Of a DNA stretch of 14,609 bases, positions 12,435 to 14,609 are shown piece by piece. The position numbers and the translations under genes are program-made. The stretch comes from DATIYF01 sp035517775 (GTDB lineage Bacteria > Acidobacteriota > Terriglobia > Terriglobales > Acidobacteriaceae). The notes below the pieces were generated by a model. The model did not search any database. It saw nothing but the letters and a program-made list of their open reading frames with translations, and was not told the origin of the DNA. Each line of letters begins with the position of its first letter. The first letter of the stretch is position 1. The stretch lies in NCBI GenBank assembly GCA_035517775.1, contig DATIYF010000008.1:1-14609 (forward strand), in the 5' to 3' direction.

Positions 12435-13709
12435 GTGAAAACCAGGAGCGGTACCGAAGAGATGTTGCGCTGTTCGTTCTGCCATAAATCGCAGGACGCG
12501 GTCGCCAAGCTGATATCCTCTCCCAGCGACTATCCCCGGGCTTATATCTGCGACGAGTGCGTGGCCGTCTGCAACTCGATTCTCGAGGACGACAAAGCCT
12601 CCGCGCCTCCCACTACCCACCCCAACCAGCTTCCCAAGCCGCAAGAGGTCAAGACATTCCTGGATGAATACGTCATTGGCCAGGAACAGACCAAGAAAAA
12701 GCTGGCAGTCGCGGTCTACAACCACTACAAGCGCATCTATATGAACCGCCAGAAGAGCGGCGATGGGGTCGAGCTGACCAAGTCCAACATCATGCTCATT
12801 GGGCCCACCGGCACCGGCAAGACCTTGCTGGCGCAAACCCTGGCCCGCATGCTGGATGTTCCCTTCGCCATCGTGGATGCGACTACGCTCACCGAAGCCG
12901 GTTACGTCGGCGAAGACGTGGAAAATATTATTCTCAAGCTGCTGCAGGCCGCGGATGGCGACGTGGGCCGCACCCAGACCGGCATCATCTACATAGACGA
13001 AGTGGATAAGATCGGCCGCAAGGATGAGAACCCCTCCATCACCCGCGACGTCTCCGGTGAGGGCGTGCAGCAGGCGCTGCTGAAAATTCTGGAAGGCACC
13101 ATCGCCAACGTGCCGCCCCAGGGTGGCCGCAAGCATCCCCACCAGGAATTTACCCCCGTGGATACTACCAACATCCTGTTTATTTGCGGCGGGGCCTTCG
13201 TGGGCCTGGAGAAGATTGTGGGCCGGCGCGTCGGTAAGAAGTCGCTGGGCTTCAAAGCCACCGACGAAAAAGAAGAAGATGCCGCACCCAACCGCAAACG
13301 CAATTTTGAGTTGCTGAGCGAAGTGCAGCCCGAAGACCTGATCAAGTTTGGCCTGATTCCTGAATTCGTGGGCCGTCTGCCGGTGGTCGGGCTGCTCGAA
13401 GATCTCGACGAGTTTGCCCTGATCGAAATCCTCACCCGTCCCAAGAATGCCATCGTCAAGCAGTATCAGCGCCTGTTCGAGTTTGAAAACGTCCGCCTGA
13501 AGTTCAGCGACGAAGCCTTGCGGGCGATTTCACGCCAAGCCATGGTGCGCAAAGTCGGCGCCCGCGGCCTGCGCATGATTCTGGAAGAGCTGATGCTCGA
13601 CCTTATGTACCACTTGCCCAGCCAGAAAAAGTTGCGCGAATTTGAGGTTACCCGCGAAATGGTCGAAAAACGCAACGTATCTCTGGCTATGATGGAGAAA
13701 GCGGGTTAG
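12435..13709 (+). CDS. clpX: ATP-dependent Clp protease ATP-binding subunit
   Basis: This 424-residue AAA+ unfoldase recognises tagged substrates, unfolds them and feeds them into ClpP. The N-terminal zinc-binding dimerisation domain has Cys13, Cys16, Cys39 and Cys42. The ATPase core shows Walker A GPTGTGKT (123-130), pore loop GYVGED (156-161), Walker B IIYIDEVDK (184-192), the RKH loop (232-234), GLIPEFVGR with the arginine finger (306-314) and sensor-2 GARGLR (375-380). A ClpX-specific FICGGAFVGLEK stretch (249-260) is also present. The start is a GTG with AGGAG nine bases upstream; it gives a ten-residue lead into the zinc domain. Length matches the family (about 420). It follows clpP and precedes lon. 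Confidence 0.98.
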   Translation: MKTRSGTEEMLRCSFCHKSQDAVAKLISSPSDYPRAYICDECVAVCNSILEDDKASAPPTTHPNQLPKPQEVKTFLDEYVIGQEQTKKKLAVAVYNHYKRIYMNRQKSGDGVELTKSNIMLIGPTGTGKTLLAQTLARMLDVPFAIVDATTLTEAGYVGEDVENIILKLLQAADGDVGRTQTGIIYIDEVDKIGRKDENPSITRDVSGEGVQQALLKILEGTIANVPPQGGRKHPHQEFTPVDTTNILFICGGAFVGLEKIVGRRVGKKSLGFKATDEKEEDAAPNRKRNFELLSEVQPEDLIKFGLIPEFVGRLPVVGLLEDLDEFALIEILTRPKNAIVKQYQRLFEFENVRLKFSDEALRAISRQAMVRKVGARGLRMILEELMLDLMYHLPSQKKLREFEVTREMVEKRNVSLAMMEKAG

Positions 13710-13720
13710 CCGCCGGCAGA

Positions 13721-13751
13721 GGTTGGCCTGGGGCGCAGAACCCTGGCCAAC
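13721..13751 (+). terminator. Hairpin after clpX, terminator-like
   Basis: GTTGGCC (13721-13727) pairs with GGCCAAC (13745-13751). After a T/T mismatch, GGGG (13729-13732) pairs with CCCC (13740-13743) around a seven-base loop. It begins eleven bases after the clpX stop. No U tract follows, so it may cause pausing or protect the mRNA end rather than terminate by itself. It suggests that lon is at least partly uncoupled from clpPX. Confidence 0.5.
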
Positions 13752-13883
13752 TAAGACTGGCATCAGCACGGAACAGACGTGTAGGATGCAAAGGCCGAAC
13801 GCGCCCGGGCCCTCGCTGCCCTGGCTCCTAAAGCCAAGCCGAGGCCCATCCGCCCACGGCCAATATTTGCTCGGGAGTAATTG

Positions 13884-14609
13884 GTGACCCAAGTCAAGGA
13901 AAAATTCGAGACCAGAAAGCTGCCCATGATGCCCATTCGGGACGTGGTCATCTTTCCCCACATGATGACCCCGTTCGTGGTGGGCCGGGAGTCCAGCGTG
14001 CGCGCTCTGGAAGAGGCGCTCGCCTCCGACAAGAAAATCTTTCTGGCCACCCAGCACGATGCCAGCGTGGATGAGCCCAAGCCCAATGAAATCTACCAGG
14101 TGGGCACCATCGTCAACATCGTGCAGAGCCTCAAGCTGCCCGATGGCAACATCAAGGTGCTGGTCGAGGGCATCGAGCGCGGCAAAATCCTGCAGATCAG
14201 CGAGACCGAAGGCTACATGCAGGTCTCGCTGCGCGTGGCCCGCTACACCACCGAGACCACGCCGCAGATTTCGGCCGGCATGCAGCGCGTCACCTCGCTC
14301 TTCGAGCAATACGTCAAGCTCTGCCAGTCGCTGAACTACGAGACCATGATCGCCGCCGTCCGCATGGAAGACCCGGCCAAGCTGACTGACACCATCGCGG
14401 CGAACCTGCAGCTTTCCATCGAGGAAAAGCAGGAGTTGCTCGAGATTTTCGATCCCGCCGAGCGCTTGAACCGCATTGCCGACGTGCTCGATATCGAAAT
14501 CGAAAAGCTGAACATGGACCGCACCATCCAGTCGCGGGTGAAGCGGCAGATGGAGCGGGCGCAGAAAGAGTACTACCTCAACGAGAAGATCAAGGCCATC
14601 CAGAAAGAA
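13884..14609 (+). CDS. lon: Lon ATP-dependent protease (3' partial; N-terminal 242 residues)
   Basis: The frame is open from GTG 13884 to the last base of the window, so only the N-terminal substrate-recognition (LAN/PUA-like) domain and the start of its helical linker are present. Recognisable stretches are LPMMPIRDVVIFPHMMTPFVVGRE near the start, TQHDASVDEP, IVQSLKLPDGNIKVLVEG, and the coiled helix ending in QKEYYLNEKIKAIQKE, which in Lon leads to the AAA+ module. The Walker motifs and the Ser-Lys protease dyad lie beyond the window. GGGAG (13873-13877) sits six bases before the GTG and supports this start. Lon degrades misfolded and regulatory proteins in the cytoplasm. It lies 174 bases after clpX; that gap holds the hairpin at 13721-13751 and no clear heat-shock promoter or CIRCE/HAIR-type operator that I can see. 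Confidence 0.96.
   Translation, partial: MTQVKEKFETRKLPMMPIRDVVIFPHMMTPFVVGRESSVRALEEALASDKKIFLATQHDASVDEPKPNEIYQVGTIVNIVQSLKLPDGNIKVLVEGIERGKILQISETEGYMQVSLRVARYTTETTPQISAGMQRVTSLFEQYVKLCQSLNYETMIAAVRMEDPAKLTDTIAANLQLSIEEKQELLEIFDPAERLNRIADVLDIEIEKLNMDRTIQSRVKRQMERAQKEYYLNEKIKAIQKE

Overview
The window is a gene-dense, GC-rich stretch of bacterial chromosome. Nearly all of it is core housekeeping genes, with no phage, plasmid, insertion sequence, CRISPR array, rRNA or tRNA visible. The gene set, the order tig-clpP-clpX-lon and the short dispersed palindromes between genes suggest a soil- or subsurface-type bacterium, most likely Acidobacteriota. That assignment is inference from gene content and style, since no marker RNA is present.

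Layout. (1) 1-3866, rightward: the end of larC (nickel-pincer cofactor synthesis), metG (methionyl-tRNA synthetase with a C-terminal tRNA-binding domain) and a tatD-family nuclease. Two repeat-like hairpin regions lie between them. (2) 3932-5495, rightward: a YajQ-family protein and a long-chain polyprenyl diphosphate synthase, separated by another repeat-like hairpin. (3) 5499-6930: a leftward RidA-family gene diverging from a rightward DedA-rhodanese fusion gene. (4) 7002-8036: a CYTH-domain protein facing a leftward bacilliredoxin. (5) 8267-10168: murB facing a leftward family 5 uracil-DNA glycosylase. (6) 10372-14609, rightward: tig, clpP, clpX and the start of lon, which is the classic cytosolic protein folding and degradation cluster. 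No gap between genes exceeds 300 bases.

The most notable feature is in the DedA-rhodanese gene. Its reading frame meets TGA at 6769-6771, exactly inside the rhodanese active-site loop (Cys-Thr-TGA-Ala-Arg-Glu-Ala-Thr). It then continues in the same frame for 52 more sense codons that encode the rest of a rhodanese domain, including a GGLAAW motif, before a TAG at 6928-6930. A hairpin with bacterial SECIS-like geometry can be drawn just after the TGA. The simplest interesting reading is a selenoprotein, a membrane DedA protein with a selenocysteine-containing rhodanese domain, which a standard annotation would truncate to 270 residues. A recent nonsense mutation or a sequence error remains possible, because no Sec machinery gene is inside the window.

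The other genes look intact. Several starts are non-ATG (tatD, tig, clpP, clpX, lon), and some genes have no visible Shine-Dalgarno sequence. tig may be transcribed as a leaderless or near-leaderless message from a recognisable promoter.
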